Shown: positions 33,290-43,383 of the stretch, one piece after another
Layout of the letters: each line of letters opens with the position of its first letter
How positions within the stretch are numbered: the stretch's first letter is position 1
Assembly (NCBI GenBank): GCA_035621215.1
Contig: CP141729.1
Location: forward strand, 1,076,944 to 1,140,943
Origin: Oscillospiraceae bacterium MB08-C2-2
GTDB lineage: Bacteria > Bacillota > Clostridia > Oscillospirales > Ruminococcaceae
Length of the DNA: 64,000 nt
Direction: 5' to 3'
Program-made: the position numbers and the translations under genes
The notes under the pieces: generated by a model
What the model saw: the letters and a program-made list of their open reading frames with translations, nothing else
What the model was told of the DNA's origin: nothing
Database searches by the model: none

Positions 33290-33341
33290 CTAGAAAAAGT
33301 TCAATTTTCCTCTATCAAGAAAATGACATTTTTTGTATAAT
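33290..33341 (+). promoter_or_regulatory. GH115 promoter with shared activator-type box
   Basis: The box at 33290-33316 (CTAGAAA, then TTCAATTTTCCTCTATC) is 24/27 identical to the one upstream of GH67. TATAAT lies at 33336-33341, nineteen bases after the box, and there is no good -35 hexamer. That pattern fits an activator-dependent promoter. Confidence 0.65.
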
Positions 33342-33766
33342 AAAAACAAAAAAACTATTTATTATTAAAAATAACATTAATTTTGTTTAAAATACGAAAC
33401 TAAAAATACACTCCAAAGATAATATATAAAATTTAAAATTACTGATAATTATAGCAATATCCATATGCCGGTTTCCTCTTCATGTCATAAATCTGCGAAA
33501 TACCATTTTTTAAATGTGCTCGTACACTTAAACTAAATTTTGTTGTTTGCAGAGGTATCAACACAACAGGGCAGCTTACTCCTTTGCCCTGCTGTTCGGC
33601 AAAGGCTTTTCTAAAATAAGGCGAAGAGCCATTGTATATGGCTTTGCAATATAAATGAAAAAGTCTGGTTTACATCATGACAAAAGAAAGGTGGTCGAGG
33701 CATAGCCGAAAGGACAAGACGACAATGGTTGCTATCTATAAAAGGAATTTAAGGAGGATCGTAACA

Positions 33767-36700
33767 ATGAATACTAAGCCATTAAAAAGGGTACTGTCAT
33801 TGTTAGTGACAATTGTAATGCTGCTGTCGGTTTTCCCTCTCGCCGCGCTTGCGGATGAAGGCGCCTCTAACAGCGAACAAACCAACACTGAACACCTCAA
33901 AGATGAAGTTACGGGCAAAGAGGGCGAGAAAGAGAATGAGACTCCAGCCGCTGCATCTGCCGCAGCGCTGGGGCAATCCAGCTCATTTGCTGAGGCAAGG
34001 GCCGCTAAAGAGGCTCTATCCGCCATCACATCCGAAAATGATCTTGAGCTTGTGGAGACTCCCGGAGATGGCTTCTTTTTGGGTAACGCTTCGGCCGGAG
34101 CGGTCGACATCTATGTGTCTACCAACTCGGATTCAGATAACTATTTCGGTATCCGCCGTGTAGCGGATAACCTTGCCACAGATATCGGCCAAGTCACAGG
34201 AAAGGCCGCAGCTGTTAAGACTGGCAGCGAATCCGTCTCTTCTACAGCGGTTATCGTTGGCATGCTGGGAGAAAGCCCCTTGATAGACGGTTTAGCGGCA
34301 TCCGGCAAGCTGGATGTAAAGGAAATTGAAGGCTTGTGGGAAAGCTATGTCCTTCAGGTCGTTGATAACCCTATGCCGGGTGTCACCAAAGGGTTTATTG
34401 TAGCCGGCAGTGACAGGCGCGGCACCATCTATGGCATTTACAAAATCTCCGAGACCATCGGAGTTTCACCCAACGGCTTTTTTGCAGACAGTGTGCCTGT
34501 TCGCAAGACAAGCCTGACTCTTTCTGCCGATCGTGTTGTCAAGGGTGAGCCCTCGGTTAAATACCGTGGGATTTTCCTCAACGACGAAAGAAGCACACAA
34601 AGATGGCAGAATGAATACAACAACAAAGTATCCCAATACAAAGTTACAGGGCCAGATGCAGCGGTTAACCTGACAGGTTCAAAATGCATCTCCTGCCCTC
34701 CCGAAGATAACTGCACCGCCACCGGCGGCAACCACAGCGCAGAAGACTGGTCACCTGTTAATGTAGATGGCGAGCTCTACGCCCCCAGTTACCGCGGGTT
34801 CGATTACGAAGGATACTATACCTATGTGTTCGACTTTATCCTGCGTACCGGCGGAAACTATTTATGGCCAACCATGTGGAACAACGCTTTCTGGAAAGAT
34901 GATCCCATGAACCCCATTATGGCCGATAAATACGGCGTTGTAATGGGCGCCTCGCACCAAGAGTTCATGGGCACCTCCGACAAGGAATGGGTGTGGAGTG
35001 ACAGCGGCGCCTGGGACTGGATCGGAAACAGAGAAGGCATGATCGATTTCTGGCAGGAGGCCATGAACGAACGGGTAAACATGGAAAACATTTTCCAGTT
35101 TGGCCTGCGGGGGCTTAACGACAGCCCAGCCCCGGGCGCTGGATCAACCACACACAATGTCAATACACTGGAGGATGTTGTAAACGAGCAGTACGAAATT
35201 CTGCGAAGAGCGCTGGAATACAACAACGACCCAAGACCAATTGAAGATATTCCTAAATCATTGACTGTGTATAACGAGGTCGAGGCCATCTACTATTCCG
35301 GCGTTAACCTACCCACCGACATCACGCTGATGCTGATCAACGATAACCAGCAGCACGTGCGCACACTGCCTACCGATAAAATGCGGGAAGAAAGATATGC
35401 TGACGGCGGTTTGGGCATGTATTATCACTTCGACTACAATGGCTCTCCACGCTCCTACCGCTGGGTAAACGCCCTGCCCATGGAGAAGGTACGGGAGCAA
35501 ATGACCATGGCCTATGATTATGGCGTGGATCGCATCTGGATCGTAAACGTAGGTGACCTGAAATTCAATGAGATGCCTATCAACTATTGGATGAAACTGG
35601 GCACCGACATTGAAAAATGGGGCGCTTTGGATGGCCCTGAAAACTTCTACCGTAAGTTTGCTTCGCTGGAATTCGGCGAAGAAATGGCGGATGAAGTTGC
35701 CGATATTCTGTTCAACTACAGCCAAATCAACGACATCAGAAAGCCTGAATGGCTTGCCTTTAACACTTTCAGCCTCAACTATTTCAACGAAGCTGAAACG
35801 ATTCTTAACCGTTATCTCGACCTGCGTGAGCGGGCAACATACCTTTTTGAAAATGTAGTACCTGAGTATCAGAAAGACAATTTCTATAACATTGTCATGC
35901 ATCCTGTGAACGTTTCAAGCAACGCTTGGGAGGTCATGGTCAACCTCCAGAGAAGCAAGCTTTATGCCAACGCCACAACAGCCGGTGGAATTGCAGGGCC
36001 GGCGGCCACTGTGGCCAACGATTACGCCACAGTCGCTATGAATGGCGTAACCCGTGACACAGAGTGGATGTGGTATACATACGGTGCGCCCGGTCTCGGT
36101 ACCCCCACCACACTGGAGGGCGGCGAGGATTACTACACCGTGGCCAACGGCAAGTGGTATGGCTACTATCCCAGACTTTCCAAACAATATCCGCATACAG
36201 AGGTTCGGGATGCCAATTCCCACGATGCCAGCCAGAATATTTACTACCTGAATATGGGCACCGGCAACAACGGCTCATGGCAGCATGGAACCTGGCAGTT
36301 TAACATCACCCCGGATAAGCTCACCAGTTTCTCGAACGAGCCCAACCCACCCAACTCCGCTACTCAGCAGCTGCGCGGCTGGATTGACAGCCCTGCACAG
36401 GCTGCAACCATGGTTGTTCTGCCTCAGTCATGGGATATGGGCTTCTATGATGGGTTTGTCAACAACAATGTGATGAACCTTCCCAATGCAAGAACGGGAA
36501 GCATTGACCTGTATCCCTTTGACAGCAATGAGAATGAAACCCGATACGTGGAAGTGGCCAATGCAGGTGCACTGGCGTTTGATTATACAGTCACGGCACC
36601 TTCTTGGATCATGCTTGACAAGAAGACCGGCACAATTGGCGGTATAACCGACTCCAACAAGCTGGATCGGGTTCATGTCAGCATCGACTGGTCCAATATT

Positions 36701-39700
36701 CCCGCATCAGCTATTCAAGATGGCGTTGCAGAAGGCAGCATCACAGTCACCGGTGCCGGTGCTGCGGTTACCGTGAACGTAACAGCCAATGTGTTTGATC
36801 CTGCCCTTCTGGATCAGCTGCCTTTGGGAACCTTTGTGGAAACCAACGGCTATGTATCCATCCTTTCCAAAAATTACACCAAATCCGTGGCAGGCTCAGG
36901 CTATGCGGAAGACGCCAAATGGACTGTACTGCCAAGGTATGGGCGTGAGCAATCCTCTGTGAAGGTTCAGCCGAGCCTGATCTACGCCCAGCATACCGGC
37001 GTTCTTGAACCGGGTGTGGATTCGCCGTATGTGGAATACCCGGTCTATATCGAAACACCCGGCGATATCAGCATCGTTACCCAGTGGGCAGCCACAAATC
37101 CTCTGCATCACGAAGAACTGGGCAGCCTTAGATATGGCATAACCTTTGGCAACGACCAACCTCAGATCATCGACATCGTAGTTGAAAACCACGCTGTTCG
37201 CGGCACCGGCTGGACAATACCGGTAGAAACGGCAGTTCGTACCCTGACTGCTACATCCTCTCAGTCCGGTATATGCACTTCTGTGCACAAGGTCAGTGAG
37301 CCGGGTCTTTATACTCTGCGTGTCTTTATGGTAAACGACGGCATGGTGCTTGAGAAAATACTCGTAGGCACAGAAGCCAGAGACGATATTGTGTCTACCG
37401 GCTCCGGTGCCCGTGCCAGAAGTGTCCCCAATATCTTTATTGGCCCCGCACAGGGCGGACCAAGCGGCGGCAACGCTGCCAACAACCCCTATCGGCAAGT
37501 TGTCACCAATCCCGCCGCACGCACATCCTTCCTGGGCGCTCCCCAAACCTATTTCAAGAATTCCGGCACAGACGGCAATATGGAGGTTAAAGATATCCCC
37601 GGCCCCATTGCCACACGCCCCAACCTTGTCACCGACAACAGGGCTCCCGCCCCGTTGATCAGCGATCCCGTGGTGCTTGCAGGTCGTTCCAGCGCATCTT
37701 CCGGCTTAGCCGTTAATGCTTTTGATAACGATTCTGCAACTGTGTGGACACCTTCCACCACTGCCAACGAATGGGTTGCCTTCGACTTTGACCAGCCATA
37801 TACTTTCGATAGCGTATCGATTACAGAAGTAGGAAACAATGTAAAATCCTTTGCCCTGCAAATGTGGACAGGCACTGCATGGAGCGATATCTTCACCGGA
37901 ACTACAATAGGGCCTGATTATGGCGAGAAGATATTCCCTGCTACAGGAGCGGTTGCCTCTACCACCTTCACCAGAACCACCAGCCGAATTCGGCTGCTGA
38001 TTTTAAAAGCAGACGCACCGCCTGTTATCAGCGGCATTCAGTTGGCACCGTTCACCAACCACGCTCTCGGCGGAACAGCCAGTGCAGGTGCAACCACCTC
38101 AAATCAAGGCTCCCCTGCCTATGCAATCAGCGGCAACCGTGTGAACAACAGCTCTTCCAGCCGCTGGCAGTCCAACAGCGTACCAAACCACCTCCAAGTA
38201 ATTTGGGGCGAAGCAAAACCCATTTCAATTGTCAACATGTTCGTTCCCAGAACCGCAACCGGTGTCTCCTATAACCGTGACATCATTTCAACAAACGGTT
38301 TCTCTGCCGTTAACTATGAGTATACGGATGATGGCGGCACAACCTGGAAACCCCTTGGGTTGCTGAGAACCAACGGCAAAGCATGGCTGGCTCTTAATCT
38401 GCAAACCCCTGTTACTATGAACGGCGTAAGAGCCAAGTTCACCCAAAACGATGCTCACGCCGACAACCTTATTGTTGTTGAGCTTGAGGCACTTCAGGTG
38501 CATTCCCTTACGGAGGCATCGACTATAAGCAACATGGATAAGCTCAAGACAGCGCTCACCCAAGCAAAGCTTGTGAGCACCACCGACTGGTCGGAAGAAG
38601 ACAAGCAGGCCCTTAAGGATGCGATAGCCACCGGACAGGCACTGGTTGATGCAAGCTCCACCGACGATGAGGCGATTCTTGCCGCCATTGCCGCTCTGGA
38701 AGCCGCCGCATCGGCACAGCCGATCCCCAGATACGGCTATGTACCTTATGGCACTCCCGAGCTTGCAACCGGAGTCATCGATCCCCTGTGGGACGATGCA
38801 AAGAGCCTCCCCGTCGACCGGCACCTGACCATGGCCAACGGGCCTGCCAGCGGTCTTGGCAAGCTTCTGTGGGATGATCAGAATCTGTATGTTCTGGCCG
38901 AGATCACCGACCCTGTGCTGAACAACAGCAACAGCAACACCTACCAGCACGACTCGGTGGAAATCTTTGTAGACGAAAACAATTCCAAAGCCAGCTCCTT
39001 TGGCAACGGTATGGGCCAGTACCGTGTAAGCTTTACCAACCAGCAGTCCTTTGGCAATACCAGCTACAGCACAGGCTTTGAATCCTGGGCATGGACCACC
39101 GACACCGGCTATGTAGTCTTAGCCAAGATTCCCTTTAAGTACTACACACCAGCGGCAAACAAAGAGATCGGCTTTGACCTGCAGATCAACGATGCAGGCG
39201 TATCCGGCAGCCGTCAGGATGTGGTCATGTGGTACGATACCTCCGGTTCCTCTTACAACAACGGCTCGGGATGGGGAACTGCCCGGCTGATGGAGAAAGA
39301 TACTGTTCCGGTTGACAAAACCAACCTGAACGCAGCCATCGCGAAGGCATCCGGCCTGACCGAAGGGGAATACACCGCTGAGAGCTGGGCCGTCCTTGCC
39401 AATGCCCTTACAGCAGCGCAGGGCGTAGCGGCCGATACCGCAGCCACTCAGGAAGCGGTTGATTCTGCAGCTCAAACCCTTACCCAAGCCATAGAGGCTC
39501 TGGTAAAAGCAGTGGAACCTGTTGACAAGTCTGCTCTGGAAGCCCTGATTGATGAAGCAGAAGGGTTGAAAGAGACCGACTACACCGCTGAAAGCTGGGC
39601 AATCTTCGCCAATGCCTTCGCAGCAGCCAAGAGCGCAGCAGCGGATGCTACAGCTACTCAAGAGGATGTCAATGCAGCGGTTATCGCCTTGCAAGGCGCC

Positions 39701-39988
39701 ATGGATGGATTGGCAGAGGTTGATCCCGGTGAGGAAATTCCCGTAACCGCTCTCAAGATCACCGGCAGCTCCACCGTTAAGCGCAACAAGACAGCACAGC
39801 TGACCGCCGTAATCACCCCCACCAATGCAACGGATAAAGAGGTTGTCTGGACCTCTGTGAACCCCAACGTAGCGGAAGTGGATGAAAACGGATTGGTAAC
39901 CGCTACCAGCCAAACCGGCTTTGCTATTATTCAGGCAACGGCCAGCAATGGTGTTACAGCGCAGTTTACGATTCGTGTGACTGCGTAA
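33767..39988 (+). CDS. secreted multidomain GH115 alpha-glucuronidase
   Basis: 2073 aa. GH115 enzymes remove (4-O-methyl-)glucuronic acid from xylan side chains, including internal ones. Start ATG 33767 follows AAGGAGG and opens a signal peptide (VLSLLVTIVMLLSVFPLAALA). The catalytic region starts near residue 264 (KYRGIFLNDE), with YLWPTMWNNAFWKDDPMNP and YGVVMGASHQEFM at about 365-400 and the GH115 C-terminal domain at about 1018-1205. Then come two discoidin-like domains (about 1300-1426, 1430-1580), FIVAR (1590-1649), CBM9-like (1651-1844), two FIVAR (1849-1983) and BIG2 (1990-2073). No LPXTG or SLH anchor is seen. The tail from 38575 is part of a 1.5-kb inverted repeat. Confidence 0.93.
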   Translation: MNTKPLKRVLSLLVTIVMLLSVFPLAALADEGASNSEQTNTEHLKDEVTGKEGEKENETPAAASAAALGQSSSFAEARAAKEALSAITSENDLELVETPGDGFFLGNASAGAVDIYVSTNSDSDNYFGIRRVADNLATDIGQVTGKAAAVKTGSESVSSTAVIVGMLGESPLIDGLAASGKLDVKEIEGLWESYVLQVVDNPMPGVTKGFIVAGSDRRGTIYGIYKISETIGVSPNGFFADSVPVRKTSLTLSADRVVKGEPSVKYRGIFLNDERSTQRWQNEYNNKVSQYKVTGPDAAVNLTGSKCISCPPEDNCTATGGNHSAEDWSPVNVDGELYAPSYRGFDYEGYYTYVFDFILRTGGNYLWPTMWNNAFWKDDPMNPIMADKYGVVMGASHQEFMGTSDKEWVWSDSGAWDWIGNREGMIDFWQEAMNERVNMENIFQFGLRGLNDSPAPGAGSTTHNVNTLEDVVNEQYEILRRALEYNNDPRPIEDIPKSLTVYNEVEAIYYSGVNLPTDITLMLINDNQQHVRTLPTDKMREERYADGGLGMYYHFDYNGSPRSYRWVNALPMEKVREQMTMAYDYGVDRIWIVNVGDLKFNEMPINYWMKLGTDIEKWGALDGPENFYRKFASLEFGEEMADEVADILFNYSQINDIRKPEWLAFNTFSLNYFNEAETILNRYLDLRERATYLFENVVPEYQKDNFYNIVMHPVNVSSNAWEVMVNLQRSKLYANATTAGGIAGPAATVANDYATVAMNGVTRDTEWMWYTYGAPGLGTPTTLEGGEDYYTVANGKWYGYYPRLSKQYPHTEVRDANSHDASQNIYYLNMGTGNNGSWQHGTWQFNITPDKLTSFSNEPNPPNSATQQLRGWIDSPAQAATMVVLPQSWDMGFYDGFVNNNVMNLPNARTGSIDLYPFDSNENETRYVEVANAGALAFDYTVTAPSWIMLDKKTGTIGGITDSNKLDRVHVSIDWSNIPASAIQDGVAEGSITVTGAGAAVTVNVTANVFDPALLDQLPLGTFVETNGYVSILSKNYTKSVAGSGYAEDAKWTVLPRYGREQSSVKVQPSLIYAQHTGVLEPGVDSPYVEYPVYIETPGDISIVTQWAATNPLHHEELGSLRYGITFGNDQPQIIDIVVENHAVRGTGWTIPVETAVRTLTATSSQSGICTSVHKVSEPGLYTLRVFMVNDGMVLEKILVGTEARDDIVSTGSGARARSVPNIFIGPAQGGPSGGNAANNPYRQVVTNPAARTSFLGAPQTYFKNSGTDGNMEVKDIPGPIATRPNLVTDNRAPAPLISDPVVLAGRSSASSGLAVNAFDNDSATVWTPSTTANEWVAFDFDQPYTFDSVSITEVGNNVKSFALQMWTGTAWSDIFTGTTIGPDYGEKIFPATGAVASTTFTRTTSRIRLLILKADAPPVISGIQLAPFTNHALGGTASAGATTSNQGSPAYAISGNRVNNSSSSRWQSNSVPNHLQVIWGEAKPISIVNMFVPRTATGVSYNRDIISTNGFSAVNYEYTDDGGTTWKPLGLLRTNGKAWLALNLQTPVTMNGVRAKFTQNDAHADNLIVVELEALQVHSLTEASTISNMDKLKTALTQAKLVSTTDWSEEDKQALKDAIATGQALVDASSTDDEAILAAIAALEAAASAQPIPRYGYVPYGTPELATGVIDPLWDDAKSLPVDRHLTMANGPASGLGKLLWDDQNLYVLAEITDPVLNNSNSNTYQHDSVEIFVDENNSKASSFGNGMGQYRVSFTNQQSFGNTSYSTGFESWAWTTDTGYVVLAKIPFKYYTPAANKEIGFDLQINDAGVSGSRQDVVMWYDTSGSSYNNGSGWGTARLMEKDTVPVDKTNLNAAIAKASGLTEGEYTAESWAVLANALTAAQGVAADTAATQEAVDSAAQTLTQAIEALVKAVEPVDKSALEALIDEAEGLKETDYTAESWAIFANAFAAAKSAAADATATQEDVNAAVIALQGAMDGLAEVDPGEEIPVTALKITGSSTVKRNKTAQLTAVITPTNATDKEVVWTSVNPNVAEVDENGLVTATSQTGFAIIQATASNGVTAQFTIRVTA

Positions 39989-40084
39989 GGCAAACGATAC
40001 AGGGCAAGAGATAAAGCAAAGCTTTTGCCCTGTTATAATTTCAAAATTTACAACCATAAAGTCAGTTTAGACCTAAACCATAGC
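38575..40084 (+). repeat. 1.5-kb inverted repeat, left copy (GH115 tail)
   Basis: From within FIVAR through CBM9, FIVAR, FIVAR, BIG2, the stop codon and about 95 bases of 3' flank, this segment is nearly identical to the reverse complement of 47753-49265. The match continues past the stop to CTAAACCATAGC and then breaks off. Confidence 0.9.
39999..40035 (+). terminator. hairpin after GH115
   Basis: ACAGGGCAAgag... pairs with ...CTTTTGCCCTGT, followed by TATAATTTC. It is duplicated after GH67 as part of the long repeat. A second hairpin CCACCTGTTGG / CCAACAGGTGG follows at 40085-40117. Confidence 0.55.
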
Positions 40085-40156
40085 CACCTGTTGGGCACCG
40101 ATGAGCCAACAGGTGGTCTAATCGAAAAAGTGTCTTAAAACAGAGGAGGATAAAAG

Positions 40157-42871
40157 GTGAAGAAATTTGTTGCATCTCTGCTCGCATTGCTTATCATTTG
40201 CACTACAGTGGGCCCAGTTATTGCCTCGGCCAGCGAGGCGGCCAACGCCGCCCACACGAATTCCGAATCTAAAAATTGGGTCGGAACATGGGCCAGCGCA
40301 CAGTATTATGGTGACCCAAGTGGCAGTGACGGAGGTGTGAGCAGTGCAGGTACCATAGCGCTAACCTTACCTAACTCTACGCTTCGTCAAATGATCCGCA
40401 CTTCCGTAGGCGGTGACCAGCTGCGCTTCACCTTCTCCAATGAGTATGGCGCCACGGCAATGACCATTAATGCGGCAAGCGCCGCTAAAGCCAACGGAAG
40501 CAACAATACTTCCAGCATTGATGTTTCGACCAATACTGCGATTACTTTTAACAATGGCAGTGCAAGTGTGGTTATTCAACCCGGAGAGTTCATGACATCC
40601 GACCTCATTCATTTTCCCGTAAATGCACTTGAAAGAATTGCGGTATCCACGTATTTTGGAGAGACGCCCACAAGAATCAGCTCTCACATAGGCGCCAGAG
40701 CCAACAGCTACGTGGAGGCAGGGATAAATGCAACTTCAAATGCAACATTAAGCGGTTCCACCAATACCCATTGGTTTGCTTTGTGTAACGTGGATGTGAA
40801 AGCGCCGGAAAAAAACAAGTCAATCGTCTTGTTTGGCGACTCCATCACAGACGGATACGGCGTGACAAATGAACGGTATACACGGTGGGGGGATGTCCTG
40901 ATGAACAATCTTCAAGGCAACCCAATCACCAGCCATCTTTCTGTCATTAATATGGGTATCGGAACAAACGCCCTGCTCGGCGGTACAAACCCGCTGGCGG
41001 CGAAAGACCGGTTTGCAAGAGATGTTTTGAATCAACCGGGTGTTGGTTATGTCGTGTTCTTAATCGGCGTCAACGACCTTCCCGGAAGCTCCCAAACTGC
41101 AACGAACATGATCGCCGCTTTTGACACCATGTTTAAAGCCGCAGCGAATAAAGGGATTAAAGTATACGGCGGCACGATATCGCCCCGGGGCTCCACGGCA
41201 GCACAGGATGCCAATCGGCAGACTGTAAACGCTTGGATTCGCCAGCAATATGCAGAAGAAAAGATATATGGGCTGGCTGATTTTGATACATTGCTGCGCA
41301 ATCCCGACAACCAAAGTGCATTGATCCCCTCCTATGCAGCGGATAGTATCCACCCCAATGCGACTGGATATAGTTTGATGGGCGATTATGTGTATTCTTT
41401 GATACTGGACGACAGTATGGAAGGGAAAGACGCTCTGGCTGCGTTGATTGCCAAAGCAGAACTTCTTGTGCCGGCAGATTATACCCCTGCTTCTTGGGCC
41501 GGTGCGCAAGCCGCCCTTAATGCCGCCAAGATTGTGATGGCAGACGAGGAAGCAACGCAGGATGATGCAGATGCTGCTGCCGTTACCCTACAGGCGGCAC
41601 TGGATATCCTTGAAGAAAGCAATCTTAAAAAGCTTAAGACAGCGCTCACCCAAGCAAAGCTTGTGAGCACCACCGACTGGTCGGAAGAAGACAAGCAGGC
41701 CCTTAAGGATGCGATAGCCACCGCACAGGCACTGGTTGATGCAAGCTCCACCGACGATGAGGCAATTCTTGCCGCCATTGCCGCACTGGAAGCCGCCGCA
41801 TCGGCACAGCCGATCCCCAGATACGGCTATGTACCTTATGGCACTCCTGAGCTTGCAGCCGGAGTCATCGATTCCCTGTGGGACGATGCAAAGAGCCTGC
41901 CCGTCGACCGGCACCTGACCATGGCCAACGGGCCTGCCAGCGGTCTTGGCAAGCTTCTGTGGGATGATCAGAACCTGTATGTTCTGGCCGAGATCACCGA
42001 CCCTGTGCTGAACAACAGCAACAGCAGCACCTACCAGCACGATTCGGTGGAAATCTTTGTAGACGAAAACAATTCCAAAGCCAGCTCCTTTGGCAACGGT
42101 ATGGGCCAGTACCGTGTAAGCTTTACCAACCAGCAGTCCTTTGGCAACACCAGCTACAGCACAGGCTTTGAATCCTGGGCATGGACCACCGACACCGGCT
42201 ATGTTGTGCTAGCCAAGATTCCCTTTAAGTACTACACACCAGCGGCAAGCAAGGAAATTGGATTTGACCTGCAGATCAACGATGCAAGCGCATCCGGTAG
42301 CCGTCAGGATGTGGTCATGTGGTACGATCGATCCGGCTCTTCCTATAACAACGGCTCGGGCTGGGGCACCGCCCTTCTGTTGGAAGGCGATGCCGTTCCA
42401 GTTGACAAAGCCAGCCTGAATGCGGCCATTGCGAAGGCATCCGACCTGACCGAAGGGGACTACACCGCTGAAAGCTGGGCAATCTTCGCCAATGCTTTCG
42501 CAGCAGCCAAGAGCACAGCAGCGGATACCGCAGCCACCCAGGAAGCGGTTGACGAAGCAGTCATTGCCCTGCAAGCAGCTGTGGAAGGATTGGAGAAAGC
42601 GGGCGAACCGGGTGAAGAAATTCCCGTAACCGCTCTCAAGATCACCGGCAGCTCCACCGTTAAGCGGAACAAGACAGCGCAGCTTACCGCCGTGATCACA
42701 CCCACCAATGCAACGGATAAAGAGGTCACTTGGACATCTCTGACACCCGATGCGGCCACAGTGGATGAAAACGGACTGATAACCGCCACCAGCCAAACCG
42801 GCTTTGCTATTATTCAGGCAACGGCCGGCAATGATGTTACCGCGCAGTTCACGATCCGTGTGACTGTATAG
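40157..42871 (+). CDS. secreted SGNH/GDSL esterase with FIVAR-CBM9-FIVAR-BIG2 tail
   Basis: 904 aa, GTG start behind GAGGAGGAT, signal peptide about 1-28. An N-terminal beta domain (VGTWASAQYY...) precedes the SGNH hydrolase with block I GDSITDG (Ser229), block III GVND (304-307) and block V DSIHP (Asp396, His399). Tail: FIVAR (about 425-486 and 490-550), CBM9-like (553-745), FIVAR (750-813), BIG2 (820-904). Linked to GH115, it is probably a xylan acetyl or aromatic-acid esterase, which the sequence alone cannot settle. It lies 168 bases after GH115. The tail is closely similar to those of GH115 and GH67 but lacks one FIVAR unit. Confidence 0.9.
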   Translation: MKKFVASLLALLIICTTVGPVIASASEAANAAHTNSESKNWVGTWASAQYYGDPSGSDGGVSSAGTIALTLPNSTLRQMIRTSVGGDQLRFTFSNEYGATAMTINAASAAKANGSNNTSSIDVSTNTAITFNNGSASVVIQPGEFMTSDLIHFPVNALERIAVSTYFGETPTRISSHIGARANSYVEAGINATSNATLSGSTNTHWFALCNVDVKAPEKNKSIVLFGDSITDGYGVTNERYTRWGDVLMNNLQGNPITSHLSVINMGIGTNALLGGTNPLAAKDRFARDVLNQPGVGYVVFLIGVNDLPGSSQTATNMIAAFDTMFKAAANKGIKVYGGTISPRGSTAAQDANRQTVNAWIRQQYAEEKIYGLADFDTLLRNPDNQSALIPSYAADSIHPNATGYSLMGDYVYSLILDDSMEGKDALAALIAKAELLVPADYTPASWAGAQAALNAAKIVMADEEATQDDADAAAVTLQAALDILEESNLKKLKTALTQAKLVSTTDWSEEDKQALKDAIATAQALVDASSTDDEAILAAIAALEAAASAQPIPRYGYVPYGTPELAAGVIDSLWDDAKSLPVDRHLTMANGPASGLGKLLWDDQNLYVLAEITDPVLNNSNSSTYQHDSVEIFVDENNSKASSFGNGMGQYRVSFTNQQSFGNTSYSTGFESWAWTTDTGYVVLAKIPFKYYTPAASKEIGFDLQINDASASGSRQDVVMWYDRSGSSYNNGSGWGTALLLEGDAVPVDKASLNAAIAKASDLTEGDYTAESWAIFANAFAAAKSTAADTAATQEAVDEAVIALQAAVEGLEKAGEPGEEIPVTALKITGSSTVKRNKTAQLTAVITPTNATDKEVTWTSLTPDAATVDENGLITATSQTGFAIIQATAGNDVTAQFTIRVTV

Positions 42872-42892
42872 GCAGAATCTCCTTGATATATA

Positions 42893-42930
42893 AGAACGAC
42901 CCATACGGTGCAACCCGTATGGGTCGTTCT
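42893..42930 (+). terminator. terminator after the esterase gene
   Basis: A perfect 16-bp stem, AGAACGACCCATACGG (42893-42908) with 42915-42930, ending in TTCTCT. Confidence 0.75.
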
Positions 42931-43308
42931 CTATTGACCACAGAATTCTTGACAACCATATCTTCACAATCAGAGTGAATCTACATCCCGCCATATGAGC
43001 CAATACAGGCTCATTGTGAAATGAGGTAGACCACTACTTCCCTCTTGATCATACATCTGCTTGGCCAACACATACGCCCCCATAGGTATACCAGCTCCCT
43101 CCATTGATTTATCTTGCATCCCCCTTCGCGCTGTGCTTTATGTGGCTTGCAGCAGCATCCAATTGCTATCAGAAATGCGGAATGCCGCCTCAACAGAGGT
43201 TATGGCGCTTACCGTCAAGACTCCAGCCAAGAACAGCGCTTTTAGCATATCTTTTATTTTGATAAATACAGCACGCTCCGTCTTCATATCTGCCACAATA
43301 CTTTTTGA
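42931..43308. other. intergenic region with a small minus-strand ORF
   Basis: No plus-strand gene. On the minus strand ATG 43311 opens a 57-codon frame (43138-43311: MSKSIVADMKTERAVF..., with hydrophobic ALFLAGVLTVSAITSVEA, ending NWMLLQAT). Its start codon is inside the terminator stem and there is no ribosome site, so it is probably a decayed gene end or chance. Confidence 0.3.
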
Positions 43309-43347
43309 CATAACAAAAGCCCCGGCTGAGCCGGGGCTTTTGTTATG
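43309..43347. terminator. bidirectional terminator, 18-bp perfect stem
   Basis: CATAACAAAAGCCCCGGC (43309-43326), loop TGA, and its exact complement 43330-43347. The T-rich flanks on both strands suit termination of the sugar ABC operon (minus) and of read-through from the esterase gene (plus). Confidence 0.8.
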
Positions 43348-43383
43348 TATTCAGTTGAATCTTACAGTTTAAAAAGAACTTAC

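Larger units (their letters stand above)
33069..33766. other. divergent region: thiamin operon promoter side and long GH115 leader
   Basis: About 700 bases, very AT-rich in the middle. It holds the palindromic element at 33210-33224, the 27-bp box (33290-33316) and TATAAT (33336-33341) of the GH115 promoter. A 420-base leader follows, with a hairpin ACAGGGCA ... TGCCCTG-CTGT (about 33567-33594). No gene is supported; the short frame around 33677 is the unsupported upstream extension of GH115. Confidence 0.55.

Noticed and set aside
39119-40057. Long minus-strand frames opposite the FIVAR/CBM9 tails (also at 42209-43003 and plus-strand 47780-48721)
   Set aside because: They mirror each other only because the tails are repeated; Cys/Gly-rich translations are antisense artefacts of the real glycoside-hydrolase and esterase genes.
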